The position numbers were made by a program, and so were the translations under genes. 64,000 bases of DNA from Noviherbaspirillum sp. UKPF54. GTDB taxonomy: Bacteria > Pseudomonadota > Gammaproteobacteria > Burkholderiales > Burkholderiaceae_D. Of the stretch, positions 45,234-54,253 are shown piece after piece. Position 1 is the stretch's first letter. Every line of letters begins with the position of its first letter. The stretch is taken from contig NZ_CP040128.1 in NCBI RefSeq assembly GCF_007874125.1, forward strand, positions 2,046,001 through 2,110,000, in the 5' to 3' direction. Under the pieces are notes generated by a model. It was not told the origin of the DNA. It searched no databases and worked only from the letters and a program-made list of their open reading frames with translations.

Positions 45234-46190
45234 CTAGCGGCTAGGCAGGAATTTTGACGGATCGACGGGTTTTCCCTGTTGACGAATCTCGAAGTGCAGT
45301 TTGACGGCATCGCTGTCGGAATTGCCCATTTCTGCAATTTTTTGACCTTTGCTGACAGTTTGATCCTCTTTCACGAAGATGGTTTTGTTATGCGCGTACG
45401 CCGACAGCAAGTTGTTGGAATGTTTGACAATGACCAAATTACCATAGCCTCGGATTCCGCTGCCTGCATAAAGCACCTTGCCAGATCCCGCCGCCACTAC
45501 CGGCTGCCCCAGTTTGCCGGCAATGTCGATTCCTTTCTTGCCATCGCTAAAGGTTGCGACAACTTTTCCATCCGCAGGCCAAATCCAGGAAAGACCTTCA
45601 TCTTCCGGCAAGACCGGGGCCGGTACCTCCGGCGTTTTCTCAGCCGGTCTGGTCGGCTCGACTTTCGCAACTGCAGCCGGCGGTGTCGCACCTGTCTGAT
45701 TTACCCCTTCCGGCTTTTGCAATTCCGCCAATGCTGCCTCTGAATAAGCGCGCTTCTCTCCGCGCGGCGTGGATTTGTTCGGCACAGACGCCGCAGGCGA
45801 CGGCGACAAGGGCCGCACCTCCACGCCGGACGAGGTAGCGGCAGCAGCCGTTTGCGGACCGCCTTCGGGCGGCAAGACGCGCAGCACCTGGTCGACCTTG
45901 ATATCGTTCGGATTGGCAAGGTTATTCCAGGTGACGAGATCGCGATAGTGCTGGCCGAAATCCAACGCGATCTGAATCAAGGTGTCACCGCGCCTGACAA
46001 CGTAATAGCCGCGGCTGTCAGCCTGCTTCGGCGCCGAGGGGAGTTGTTGCGCGGCGTTTTTTGCCGGCTCTCCGGTCTTGGCCGCAGTCGTGCGGTCGAT
46101 CACGGGCGCCGGATGGCGCGTCGTGCTACAAGCAGCAATCAAGCCCGGCAATACCAGCAGGGATACAAAACGTACTTTATTCATTCTCAT
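45234..46190 (-). CDS. nlpD: NlpD-type LysM/LytM lipoprotein (amidase activator)
   Basis: Outer-membrane lipoprotein that activates a cell-separation amidase (AmiC in E. coli). The protein has 318 residues. The lipobox GLIAAC puts the lipid on Cys21. A LysM domain lies near 60-107 (YYVVRRGDTLIQIALDFGQ). A Pro/Ala-rich linker follows, then a LytM/M23 domain from about 200. Metal ligands are lost: GKKGIDIAG stands where active peptidases have a histidine, so it is a non-catalytic activator like E. coli NlpD. An ATG two codons later is an alternative start. It sits between pcm and rpoS as in enterics. Confidence 0.94.
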   Translation of the reverse strand: MRMNKVRFVSLLVLPGLIAACSTTRHPAPVIDRTTAAKTGEPAKNAAQQLPSAPKQADSRGYYVVRRGDTLIQIALDFGQHYRDLVTWNNLANPNDIKVDQVLRVLPPEGGPQTAAAATSSGVEVRPLSPSPAASVPNKSTPRGEKRAYSEAALAELQKPEGVNQTGATPPAAVAKVEPTRPAEKTPEVPAPVLPEDEGLSWIWPADGKVVATFSDGKKGIDIAGKLGQPVVAAGSGKVLYAGSGIRGYGNLVIVKHSNNLLSAYAHNKTIFVKEDQTVSKGQKIAEMGNSDSDAVKLHFEIRQQGKPVDPSKFLPSR

Positions 46191-46239
46191 TCAAATCTCA
46201 TTCGGGCTGTGCGGCAGAAAACAGTCCTATCCGGGACAG

Positions 46240-47112
46240 TCACACAGTACCGGGTCGCAGCGGAACAAAATGGCAATCTTCCAGGGTAGTATTCGTCCAC
46301 TCGAACTTGCCGACCCGTTCGATAAGCTGCAGCACTTGATGACGCTCGCCCACGGGGGCCACCAGTCTGCCGCCAATACTCAGTTGATCCAGCAGGGCTT
46401 GCGGCACCTCCAATCCGGCGGCCGCGAGAATAATGCCATCGAACGGCGCCACCTGCGGAAGCCCAAGCATACCATCCCCATAGTGCAAGCGGATGTTGGC
46501 GATACGCAGCGGACGCAGATTTGTCTTTGCCAGCTCGTGCAAGGGCTTGATGCGTTCGATGGAATAGACTTCTTTGGCCATCAGCGACAGCACGGCGGCC
46601 TGATAGCCGCATCCGGTGCCGATTTCCAGCACGCGGTTGAGTTCGCCGCCATTGCCGTTGGCACGCAGGATCTCGATCATGCGCGCCACGATATACGGCT
46701 GCGAGATGGTCTGGTGATGACCGATCGGCAAGGAAGCATCGATATACGCCTGGCTGGCGAGGCCGGATTCGACAAACATGTGGCGCGGCACCGCTTCCAT
46801 CGCTGCCAGCACCTTGCCATCCCGGACACCCTGCTTGGCGACGCGGGCGACCATCGCATTGCGCACGGCACCGGAAACCAGCGGCGCCGCAAGCGCGCCT
46901 CCCGCCGGAGCTGGCGTGGCGCGCGCGGCTGAATTGAGCTGCAGGTCTGATGGCGCGTTCGAGCGCGCGGCAAAATTTTGCGCGGCGTTTTGCGTGGCCG
47001 TTTGCGGCGTCGCAATCCTGGCCGAGGCTGGAGATCCTGCGCGCGCGCTCCCGGCCGCCTTGTCGACCACCGAAGACAGCGGCAGCGGAAAGCGTTTGTC
47101 TTTTCCCGTCAT
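46240..47112 (-). CDS. pcm: Protein-L-isoaspartate O-methyltransferase with N-terminal extension
   Basis: Repairs isoaspartyl residues in aged proteins. The protein has 290 residues against 208 in E. coli. The catalytic part starts near residue 85 ([20 protein letters not shown]). It contains [20 protein letters not shown], the substrate loop [16 protein letters not shown], and SAM motif [13 protein letters not shown] (161-172). The first 80 residues are Ala/Ser/Thr/Asn-rich low complexity, with no predicted signal peptide. The ATG overlaps the surE stop by four bases, so the extension starts with a well-placed codon and is probably real. Confidence 0.94.
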   Translation of the reverse strand: MTGKDKRFPLPLSSVVDKAAGSARAGSPASARIATPQTATQNAAQNFAARSNAPSDLQLNSAARATPAPAGGALAAPLVSGAVRNAMVARVAKQGVRDGKVLAAMEAVPRHMFVESGLASQAYIDASLPIGHHQTISQPYIVARMIEILRANGNGGELNRVLEIGTGCGYQAAVLSLMAKEVYSIERIKPLHELAKTNLRPLRIANIRLHYGDGMLGLPQVAPFDGIILAAAGLEVPQALLDQLSIGGRLVAPVGERHQVLQLIERVGKFEWTNTTLEDCHFVPLRPGTV

Positions 47113-47846
47113 GGCAAGTCTTTCTTCAGCACTTCCAGCTGCAGCGCGTGTGTCAGATCGATCTGCAATGGCGTGACCGAAACGAATCCGTCGGCGACGG
47201 TCCGAAAGTCAGTCCCCTCGCCGGCATCTCTTGCCTTGCCCGCTGGGCCGATCCAGAAAATCTCCCTTCCTTGCGGGTCTAGCGCCTTGATGACCGGCTC
47301 GGACTCATGACGCTTGCCTAGCCGTGCGGCACGAATGCCCTTGATCTGTTCGTATGGAAGATTAGGAATGTTTATGTTCAATAAATAAGGCTTTTGCAGC
47401 ATGTCGAATCCGCGCTCGACGATTTCCCGGGCAATCCGTGCCGCGCAGTCGATATGCGCCCAGCCCTTCTCGGCTTGAGAAAATGCGATCGCCGGGATGC
47501 CGAACAAGAAGCCTTCCGTCGCGGCGGCGACCGTGCCGGAATACAGCGTGTCATCCCCCATGTTTTGCCCCTGATTGATACCGGATACAACCAGGTCGGG
47601 CCGGAATGCCAATCCGCCGGTCAATGCGACGTGTACGCAGTCCGACGGAGTGCCGTTTACGAAATAAAATCCGTTGTCGGCTCGATAAACCGACAGCGGA
47701 CGATCGAGCGTGAGGGAATTCGAACTTCCGGACCGATTGCTGTCCGGCGCGACTACAACCACCTCGGCAATCGGACGCAATGCTTCGACCAGCGCGATGA
47801 TTCCCGGGGCAAGATAACCATCGTCGTTACTGACAAGAATTTTCAT
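47109..47846 (-). CDS. surE: 5'/3'-nucleotidase SurE
   Basis: Metal-dependent phosphatase acting on nucleoside monophosphates and short polyphosphate, important for stationary-phase survival. The protein has 245 residues. Metal ligands Asp8 and Asp9 lie in [22 protein letters not shown] and [12 protein letters not shown] supply the other ligands. It begins the surE-pcm-nlpD-rpoS cluster, a widely conserved survival operon. Confidence 0.96.
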   Translation of the reverse strand: MKILVSNDDGYLAPGIIALVEALRPIAEVVVVAPDSNRSGSSNSLTLDRPLSVYRADNGFYFVNGTPSDCVHVALTGGLAFRPDLVVSGINQGQNMGDDTLYSGTVAAATEGFLFGIPAIAFSQAEKGWAHIDCAARIAREIVERGFDMLQKPYLLNINIPNLPYEQIKGIRAARLGKRHESEPVIKALDPQGREIFWIGPAGKARDAGEGTDFRTVADGFVSVTPLQIDLTHALQLEVLKKDLP

Positions 47847-48003
47847 AAGGCGATTTTAACCGAAGCACATCGCTGCGCCTCCTCAGTTTGCGCGGGCGCG
47901 CGCCATTCATAATTCCCACAGGCAACGCATGTTGACATTTTGCCGCATAAGCCTAGAATAAAACGACCGTTCTATTTTTTACCGATGAGAAGAAGGAGAC
48001 AAC

Positions 48004-48984
48004 ATGAAAGCTATCCTCTGCAAATCCTGGGGATTACCCGAAACCTTGGTTGTGGAGGATCTGCCAGACCTGGTGCCCGGCCCCGGCCAAGTCGTGATCG
48101 ATGTGCAAGCTGCCGGCGTCAACTTTCCTGATGTATTGATCATCCAGGGCAAATACCAATTCAAGCCGGAACTTCCCTTCACCCCTGGCAGCGAGCTTGC
48201 CGGCATCGTTCGCGCCGTCGGCGACGGCGTCAGCCATACCAAGCCGGGCGACAAGGTGCTCGCGTTCGTGAGTCAGGGCGCATTCGCGCAGCAGATCGTC
48301 GCGCCCGCCGCGATGGTCATGCCCATGCCTCCCGGCCTCGATTTCGATACAGCCGCAGCAGTCACGCTTACCTACGGCACGTCGCACCACGCCGTGGTCG
48401 ATCGGGCGCAACTCAAGGCAGGCGAAACCATGCTGGTCCTGGGTGCGGCCGGCGGTGTCGGTCTGGCCGCCATCGAAATCGGCAAGGCGCTCGGTGCGCG
48501 CGTAATCGCCGCGGCTTCCACCGATGAAAAACTCGCAATCTGCAAGGCGCATGGCGCGGATGCGACAATCAATTACACCACCGAGGACCTGCGCGAGGCG
48601 ATCAAGGCTGCGACCGACGGCAAGGGACCGGACGTGATCTACGATCCGGTCGGCGGCGTCTATGCGGAACCGGCATTCCGCTCGATAGCGTGGCGCGGGC
48701 GTTACCTGGTGATTGGTTTTGCCAACGGCGAAATCCCGAAGCTGCCACTCAACCTGCCGCTGCTGAAGGGCGCATCGCTGGTTGGCGTGTTCTGGGGCGA
48801 GTTCGCCAAGCGCGAGCCGAAAGCGAACCAGGCCGCCATGCGCGAATTGATGGGCTGGATGGCGGAGGGAAAAATCAAGCCGCATATCTCCGGACGTTAC
48901 GCCCTTGCCAATACGGCACAGGCGCTGAACGACATGGCCGCCCGCAAGGTCACCGGAAAAGTCGTGATCCAGCCGCAAAGGTAA
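48004..48984 (+). CDS. NADPH:quinone oxidoreductase family (zinc-independent MDR)
   Basis: A 326-residue medium-chain dehydrogenase/reductase. An N-terminal GroES-like fold (PGPGQVVIDVQAAGVNFPDV) is followed by the nucleotide-binding motif VLGAAGGVGLAA at 145-156. No catalytic zinc cysteine pattern is seen, as in quinone reductases. GYAV-type substrate clues are lacking, so quinone versus enoyl substrate is open. GAAGGAGA precedes the ATG. It is a single plus-strand gene between surE and the PilZ gene. Confidence 0.9.
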   Translation: MKAILCKSWGLPETLVVEDLPDLVPGPGQVVIDVQAAGVNFPDVLIIQGKYQFKPELPFTPGSELAGIVRAVGDGVSHTKPGDKVLAFVSQGAFAQQIVAPAAMVMPMPPGLDFDTAAAVTLTYGTSHHAVVDRAQLKAGETMLVLGAAGGVGLAAIEIGKALGARVIAAASTDEKLAICKAHGADATINYTTEDLREAIKAATDGKGPDVIYDPVGGVYAEPAFRSIAWRGRYLVIGFANGEIPKLPLNLPLLKGASLVGVFWGEFAKREPKANQAAMRELMGWMAEGKIKPHISGRYALANTAQALNDMAARKVTGKVVIQPQR

Positions 48985-49066
48985 TCGGGGTATCAATTCC
49001 GCGACATTCTGCGCGATGTCCCGCAACCGGCTGCGGGACATCGGCCGGCAAGAAGATTCTGAGGCG

Positions 49067-49999
49067 CTAGAGGCCTTCGGCGAGAGTCTGATGCACGAAG
49101 GCGGAAAGAATCAGGCTGTCGTGGCTAGCCACGTCCAGAAACTCGATTCCATGCCGATATCCTTCACCGCTTTCCGCTGGCGTGACCGACCTTAACGCGA
49201 CCTTGAGAGTCAACGTTTCATCCTGGTCGGCCGCGCACACCTTAAGCCTGATCAGGCCCTCCTCCCCCTTGTTACCCAATACCTGTTTGCTGACGGCGGA
49301 TGCACCACCGACGCTAATATCTGTCAGGATCAACTCCGCATCGCGCGCCGGCTGCCCCAATGAAAGCACCGCGGCCAGTTTTACCTGAACCCGCACGCCG
49401 CGCCGCACGACTGTGCATCGCAGTTCTTTCGGATATGACAGATGCAGATAGGGGTGCGGGACGTGCACCGACTTCAGCGCTGCAGCGACGAACGCATAGG
49501 CCTTCTTGCCCGAGAAGGCCCTCACCACGAAGGTCTGCCCGTCGCGCACGAATTCAAGCTTGCCGTCGACCGCCGGCGACGTGACGAATATCGACTTGTT
49601 CTTCACAAAACCGATCAGCTGGACCGAGTAACGCGTGCTTGTGTTATCCACCTGCTGCAGGTAAAGCGTTTCGCCAACGTGCCAGCGCACGTCATCCATG
49701 GCGACGACGACTTCCTTGCTGCCGTTCGCATCTTCCGGTGGCGGCGTATCCACCGGCTTGCGCGCCGCCTTGACCAACAGGCCCTCTTTCGGACGGGCCA
49801 GCGGCGCCCCCTGTTCCCAGCCGTAGTCCTTGATGAAGCCATGGTGGATCAGGCCGTCGAGCTGGCTGCGACTCTCGATCACGCAGCCGGACGCGAGCAG
49901 CAGATTGCCTTGCCCGTCATAGATAGCTCTCGGCAATGGCTTGCCGATGGCAATGTCGCCCATGCGCACCGGTACGAGTGAAATAGCGGGTTCGGACAT
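49067..49999 (-). CDS. PilZ-domain cyclic-di-GMP effector (YcgR-like flagellar brake)
   Basis: A 310-residue protein with an N-terminal segment of about 100 residues, a YcgR-like domain (about 105-190) and a C-terminal PilZ domain. The c-di-GMP motifs are intact: R199-x3-R203 (VVRRGVRV) and D227-x-S229-x-x-G232 (DISVGG). The YcgR domain has VGETLYLQQVDNTSTRYSVQ. Enteric YcgR binds the flagellar motor when loaded with c-di-GMP and slows it. The extra N-terminal segment differs from YcgR. The start at 49999 follows GGAAGAG. It is not next to the flagellar genes. Confidence 0.85.
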   Translation of the reverse strand: MSEPAISLVPVRMGDIAIGKPLPRAIYDGQGNLLLASGCVIESRSQLDGLIHHGFIKDYGWEQGAPLARPKEGLLVKAARKPVDTPPPEDANGSKEVVVAMDDVRWHVGETLYLQQVDNTSTRYSVQLIGFVKNKSIFVTSPAVDGKLEFVRDGQTFVVRAFSGKKAYAFVAAALKSVHVPHPYLHLSYPKELRCTVVRRGVRVQVKLAAVLSLGQPARDAELILTDISVGGASAVSKQVLGNKGEEGLIRLKVCAADQDETLTLKVALRSVTPAESGEGYRHGIEFLDVASHDSLILSAFVHQTLAEGL

Positions 50000-50128
50000 G
50001 TAATCTCTTCCAAGGCCAACGCGAAACGACGTCACAAGCGTCCGACTGCCGGACGCAGACATTACGCCAATGAAAGTATAGCGGGTAACCGTGCAGTTTT
50101 GACACCCCCAGGCCTGGCAGGCGCCGCG

Positions 50129-52147
50129 TCACACCTGCCGTTCGCCAGCGCCCTGTTCGGGTTCGAAGAAGGCACGCGCCACGGCGGCGTCACGGGTACG
50201 TTTGAAAGGCGGCAGACTTTGCCAGATGCGGCGGCCGTATGGCTTTGAAATCAGGCGCGGATCGCAGATCATCAACACTCCACGGTCGGTTTCGTCGCGG
50301 ATCAGGCGCCCGGCGCCCTGCTTCAGATTGATGATAGTCTCCGGCAGCTGGTGATGCACAAACCCGTTCAAGCCCTTCCGCTCGAGCGCCTCGATGCGAG
50401 CCGCCAGCACCGGGTCGTCCGGCGGCGCGAAAGGAAGCTTGTCGATGATCACGAGCGACAGCGCGTCGCCGCGCACGTCTACGCCTTCCCAGAAGCTCTG
50501 GCTGCCGATCAGCACCGCATTTCCCGCAGCGCGAAAGCGCTCCAGCAGCTCGGTACGCCCGGCCTCGCCCTGCACCATCAACGGAAACGGCAGGTTGCGC
50601 TTTCCGAACTCTTCCCGCAAGCGCTCGGCCGCGCGATTCACCGCGCGTATCGTTGTGCAGAGCAGGAATGTTCGCCCGCCGGCCGCCTCGATCATCGGCA
50701 GCGCGGCATCGATGACAGCGTCGGTATATTCGAATGAATTCGGCTGCGGCAGGTTTTCCGGCACGTACAAGAGGCCTTGGCGGCCGTAGTCGAACGGGCT
50801 CGGCCAGGACTGCGCCGTCTCATTCCATAGCCCCATTTGCGAAGCATAGTGATTGAAGTCGTTCTTCACGGCGAGCGTGGCCGACGTGAATATCCAGGCG
50901 CGCGGCGATCCTTCGCGCTGCTTGCTGAAAATCGGCGCAATCGACAAGGGGGTCTGGTGCAGCTGCAGGGAGGATGAAAACGCTTCCACCCAGAGGACAC
51001 GCTCCTGCTCGTCCGCAGCAGTGTCGCTGCCCCCTTGTGCCGGCGCATTCCAGCGCTCCAGCCGGGTAGCGAGTTCGACCGCGCGCGCGCGGCACTGCTC
51101 GATCGTTTCCGCTCGCTCCGCCTGGTTTTCCAGAATCGCAGTCATGCCCTGCAATTCCTCCTTCAAGGTTTCGAGCGCGGGGAAGAATGCACTGGAAGGC
51201 GCGATCTGATTGATCGCCAGGCGCACCACATCCTGGGGAAATGCCAGCCTCAGGTCGCGCGCGGCGCGCTCCACCGGCGCCACCACCTTCGCCCACTCGG
51301 CGCCGTCGCGCGCGTGTGCCAGCCCCTCGGCAAGCGTATCTCGGCACAGCTCCAGCACCTGCGACGTCGACACGGTGTCGCCGAAAAACAGCGTTGCCGT
51401 TTCCGGCAACTGATGTGCTTCGTCGAAGATGATGGTGTTCGCCGACGGCAGCAACTCGGCAACCCCGGTATCCTTCAACGCGACATCGGCAAAAAAGAGA
51501 TGATGGTTGACGACCACCACGTCAGCCTGCTGCGCCTCCTTGCGCGCCTTCATGACAAAGCAGTCCTGATAATACTGGCACTCGGCGCCAAGACAGGTAT
51601 CGCGGGTCGACGTCACCAAGTTCCAGACCGGCGCCGATTCCGGCACTTTCGACAGTTCGGCCTTGTCGCCCGATGTCGTGGTCTTGATGAAGCGCGAGAT
51701 TTCGCGCAGATAGCCGACATCCTCGCGCGAAGTCAGGCGGCCATTCTGCAGCGTGCGCTCGAGGTGAAAATGGCAGACATAATTGGCCCTTCCTTTCAGC
51801 AAGGCGACCGAGACCGGCGCACCGAGCGCCTTGCGCACGGTCGGGATGTCGCGCAGATAAAGCTGGTCCTGCAGGTTCTTGGTGCCGGTGGACAGGATGA
51901 CCTTGCCGCCCCATAGCAGAGCCGGGACCAGGTAGGCGAAAGTCTTGCCGGTACCGGTGCCGGCTTCGGCGATCAGTGTCTGGCGTTGTGCAACGGCTTG
52001 CGCGATGGCCTTGGCCATTTCGGTTTGCGACTGGCGCGGCCGAAAGCCGGCGACCGCCTGGCTCAATAAGCCCGACGCATCAAACAGCTGCTCGATATCG
52101 GCGTCATGTTCGCCCGCGACGGGCGATGAATCGGAATTTTCTGTCAA
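50129..52147 (-). CDS. DinG/YoaA-family XPD-like ATP-dependent DNA helicase
   Basis: Superfamily 2 helicase of the XPD class, 672 residues. Walker A is GTGTGKT (63-69) and the DEAH box is at 242-245. Four cysteines for a 4Fe-4S cluster lie between these motifs, at Cys125, Cys185, Cys190 and Cys196. C-terminal helicase motifs include IGSQSFWEGVDVRGDALSLV and QGAGRLIRDETDRGVL. Length matches E. coli YoaA (636) or DinG (716). The Fe-S arrangement and overall pattern fit YoaA at least as well. It has a role in DNA repair and R-loop or fork processing by analogy. Confidence 0.92.
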   Translation of the reverse strand: MTENSDSSPVAGEHDADIEQLFDASGLLSQAVAGFRPRQSQTEMAKAIAQAVAQRQTLIAEAGTGTGKTFAYLVPALLWGGKVILSTGTKNLQDQLYLRDIPTVRKALGAPVSVALLKGRANYVCHFHLERTLQNGRLTSREDVGYLREISRFIKTTTSGDKAELSKVPESAPVWNLVTSTRDTCLGAECQYYQDCFVMKARKEAQQADVVVVNHHLFFADVALKDTGVAELLPSANTIIFDEAHQLPETATLFFGDTVSTSQVLELCRDTLAEGLAHARDGAEWAKVVAPVERAARDLRLAFPQDVVRLAINQIAPSSAFFPALETLKEELQGMTAILENQAERAETIEQCRARAVELATRLERWNAPAQGGSDTAADEQERVLWVEAFSSSLQLHQTPLSIAPIFSKQREGSPRAWIFTSATLAVKNDFNHYASQMGLWNETAQSWPSPFDYGRQGLLYVPENLPQPNSFEYTDAVIDAALPMIEAAGGRTFLLCTTIRAVNRAAERLREEFGKRNLPFPLMVQGEAGRTELLERFRAAGNAVLIGSQSFWEGVDVRGDALSLVIIDKLPFAPPDDPVLAARIEALERKGLNGFVHHQLPETIINLKQGAGRLIRDETDRGVLMICDPRLISKPYGRRIWQSLPPFKRTRDAAVARAFFEPEQGAGERQV

Positions 52148-52190
52148 AGTGGAGCGAGTTGGGCAATGCCATTACCCGTGCCCAAAAAGA

Positions 52191-52391
52191 TTAAGCGGGA
52201 ATATCGGGAACAAGTTGCATTTTCAGCAAGGTGATATGATCCTTCAGCTGGAGCTTGCGTTTTTTCAGGCGACGCAACTGAAGCTCGTCATGCCTGCCAT
52301 CGCGGTTCAACAGCTCGATGACGGCATCCAGATCACGATGCTCAACTTCCAGCTCGATAATTCGACGCTGTATATCTTCGGATGGGATCAT
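52191..52391 (-). CDS. YdcH-like small helical protein (DUF465)
   Basis: A 66-residue, highly charged helical hairpin starting MIPSEDIQRRIIELEVEHRD and containing LRRLKKRKLQLKDHITLL. These features match the DUF465/YdcH family, whose function is unknown. It ends 43 bases before the helicase start and may be co-transcribed with it. No signal or membrane segment is visible. Confidence 0.88.
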   Translation of the reverse strand: MIPSEDIQRRIIELEVEHRDLDAVIELLNRDGRHDELQLRRLKKRKLQLKDHITLLKMQLVPDIPA

Positions 52392-52664
52392 GGCCTGTTC
52401 TGACGAATGCTATGAAGTATATTGTAAGAGTGAATAGCGTGCCCGGCTAGCGCGTCAGGACAATTTCAATGCCGTAAAACAACTAGGCGCTAACTGGAAG
52501 ACAAGATTATGCAAGAGCGGACAACCTTGTTGCATCCAAGCGCCTGAAGACAGGAATGCCCCATGGTCATCATGAAGAAATGTAACAAAGGCTGAAAAAT
52601 ACGCAGATGTTTTTTTCGCGTGCAATAATTTCTCGTAGTCAAGCAGTTTAATCTACCCGGTCCT

Positions 52665-53471
52665 ATGAGCCAATACAAGATCGAAGCCGGTACAGGTCAA
52701 CATATCGGCGACCGTAAGGAGCAACAGGACCGCGTCGCCCTGTTTGCGGCGCCGCGCGCGCCCGGCCATGTCATGGCAGTCATAGCGGACGGAATGGGTG
52801 GATTAAGCGGCGGCGCGCTCGCGGCGGAACAAGTCATCCGCACAGCCAAACATGCATTCGACCTGTTTTCGCCGCAGACCGACGATATCGAAAAAATGCT
52901 GGTCGCCATTGCGCAGGAAGCGCATACCGTCATCAGGTTGACGGCCATCTCGTCGGAAAAGGAACCGCACAGCACGATTGTCATTCTGGTCGTGACTCCT
53001 GAACGGACGGCATTCTGGGCGCACGTCGGCGACTCGCGGCTATATCGATTCTCCGGTCCGAACTTTGCCGAACGTACCATCGATCATTCATATGTGGAAC
53101 GCCTGGTCAAAGCCGGCAAGGTGCCGCGCGAAGAGGCGCAAAACCATCATCTGTCCAACGTCCTCGTCAGCGCGCTCGGCGCCGGCGAAACTCCGCCAGA
53201 AGTCACGCTGGGACGCCATGCCGGAATTCGCGCCGGCGATTCCTTCCTGCTCTGCACCGACGGGCTTTGGCACTATTTTTCGGAAATCGAACTGGGCGCC
53301 GCGATCGCGATGAATTCGCCGCGTCAGGCATCTGAAATGTTGATCGCCAAGGCGCGCGAGCGCGCAGCTGGTGCCTCCGGCGACAATTGCACGCTGGCCA
53401 TCGTGAAATTCGTCGAACAGCCGAAGGAAGTCAAGTCCTACACTGCGCAGAAAATGCGCCGCGCCGTATAG
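52665..53471 (+). CDS. PP2C-family serine/threonine protein phosphatase
   Basis: A 268-residue single-domain phosphatase. Metal ligands of the PP2C fold are visible: Asp22 (KEQQDRVAL), Asp42-Gly43 (VIADGMGG), the later LLCTDGLWHYF and the closing GDNCTLAIV. It lacks a membrane segment or sensor domain. Such stand-alone PP2C enzymes often pair with Ser/Thr kinases in type VI secretion or signalling clusters, but no kinase is here. It stands alone on the plus strand after a 273-base gap in which I see no gene or clear promoter. The target is unknown. Confidence 0.92.
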   Translation: MSQYKIEAGTGQHIGDRKEQQDRVALFAAPRAPGHVMAVIADGMGGLSGGALAAEQVIRTAKHAFDLFSPQTDDIEKMLVAIAQEAHTVIRLTAISSEKEPHSTIVILVVTPERTAFWAHVGDSRLYRFSGPNFAERTIDHSYVERLVKAGKVPREEAQNHHLSNVLVSALGAGETPPEVTLGRHAGIRAGDSFLLCTDGLWHYFSEIELGAAIAMNSPRQASEMLIAKARERAAGASGDNCTLAIVKFVEQPKEVKSYTAQKMRRAV

Positions 53472-53497
53472 GGCTGGCACGGAACAAAACGTCAAAG

Positions 53498-53516
53498 AGG
53501 CGCGGCTGATCGCCGC
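53498..53516. terminator. Possible weak terminator between convergent genes
   Basis: Stem GCGCGGC/GCCGCGC with loop TGATC, between the PP2C gene and the convergent coiled-coil gene. The T-tract after it on the plus strand is poor (TTCCGTC). It may stop transcription with help or merely separate the two mRNAs. Confidence 0.4.
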
Positions 53517-53531
53517 GCTTCCGTCATCTTG

Positions 53532-54245
53532 TTACTGGCTTGTGGGCGGCGTAGCGCGCTGCTGTGCCTCCCGTTCTTTTTCCGCCTTCTTTCTTTCGAT
53601 TTCCTGCTGGCGGGCTTGGGCGGCCTGCACCTTTTTCTGATACGCGGAGATATTCTTTGCGCGCTCCGGCGCCTTGGCGGCCTCTTCGGCTTCGATGCGC
53701 TGGAGCTTTTCCTGGTGTCGCGCCTGGCGCTCCGACGACTTCGCTTCAGCCTGCGCGGCTTCCTCTGCACTCCTTTGCGGTGCGCCTTGCTGTCGCGGCT
53801 GCGACACGCGTTCATTCTGCTGACGCATGCGGTCCTGCCTGTCCTTCTCCTCCTGTGCGCGCTGCTCTTCCAGCGCCCGGTCGCGCTCGGCAACGCGTTC
53901 GCGGCGCTTGAATGCGTTCGCCTCGACTTCCACCGCCTTCAGCTGCTCAAGCGCCGCCCGACGCCGCTCTTTGGCATCTCCCTCGCAGGAAGACGCGAAA
54001 AAACGCGACAGGCATGCATTTTTCTCCACCACGAAGCGTTGTTCGACCTCCGCTCGTTCCTTGCCCACATCCGCCAGCGCTTGCTCGGCCGCCTCGACGG
54101 ACTGGATGGAACCGGCAGGATAACGCGCCACGGCACTTTCCCCCTCGGTGGGCTGTGCCGAGACATCTTGCACAAGCAGCGCGGCTGAAAAAACGGCAAA
54201 CCACAGACGGCATGTGCCGGCTTTCTTTCGCTGGGCTGAAGTCAT
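53532..54245 (-). CDS. Exported coiled-coil protein of unknown function
   Basis: A 237-residue protein with a basic N-terminus and hydrophobic core (LWFAVFSAALLVQ) ending VSA-Q near residue 30, consistent with a cleaved signal peptide. The mature part is a long charged helix, rich in Glu, Arg, Gln, Lys and Ala (EKDRQDRMRQQNERVSQPRQ), predicted coiled coil over about residues 70-230. It has two cysteines (NACLSRFFASSCEG). No known domain is recognised. It lies eight bases downstream of zapE in the same orientation. It could be a periplasmic structural or scaffold protein. This is inference. Confidence 0.75.
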   Translation of the reverse strand: MTSAQRKKAGTCRLWFAVFSAALLVQDVSAQPTEGESAVARYPAGSIQSVEAAEQALADVGKERAEVEQRFVVEKNACLSRFFASSCEGDAKERRRAALEQLKAVEVEANAFKRRERVAERDRALEEQRAQEEKDRQDRMRQQNERVSQPRQQGAPQRSAEEAAQAEAKSSERQARHQEKLQRIEAEEAAKAPERAKNISAYQKKVQAAQARQQEIERKKAEKEREAQQRATPPTSQ

Positions 54246-54253
54246 ATCACCTC

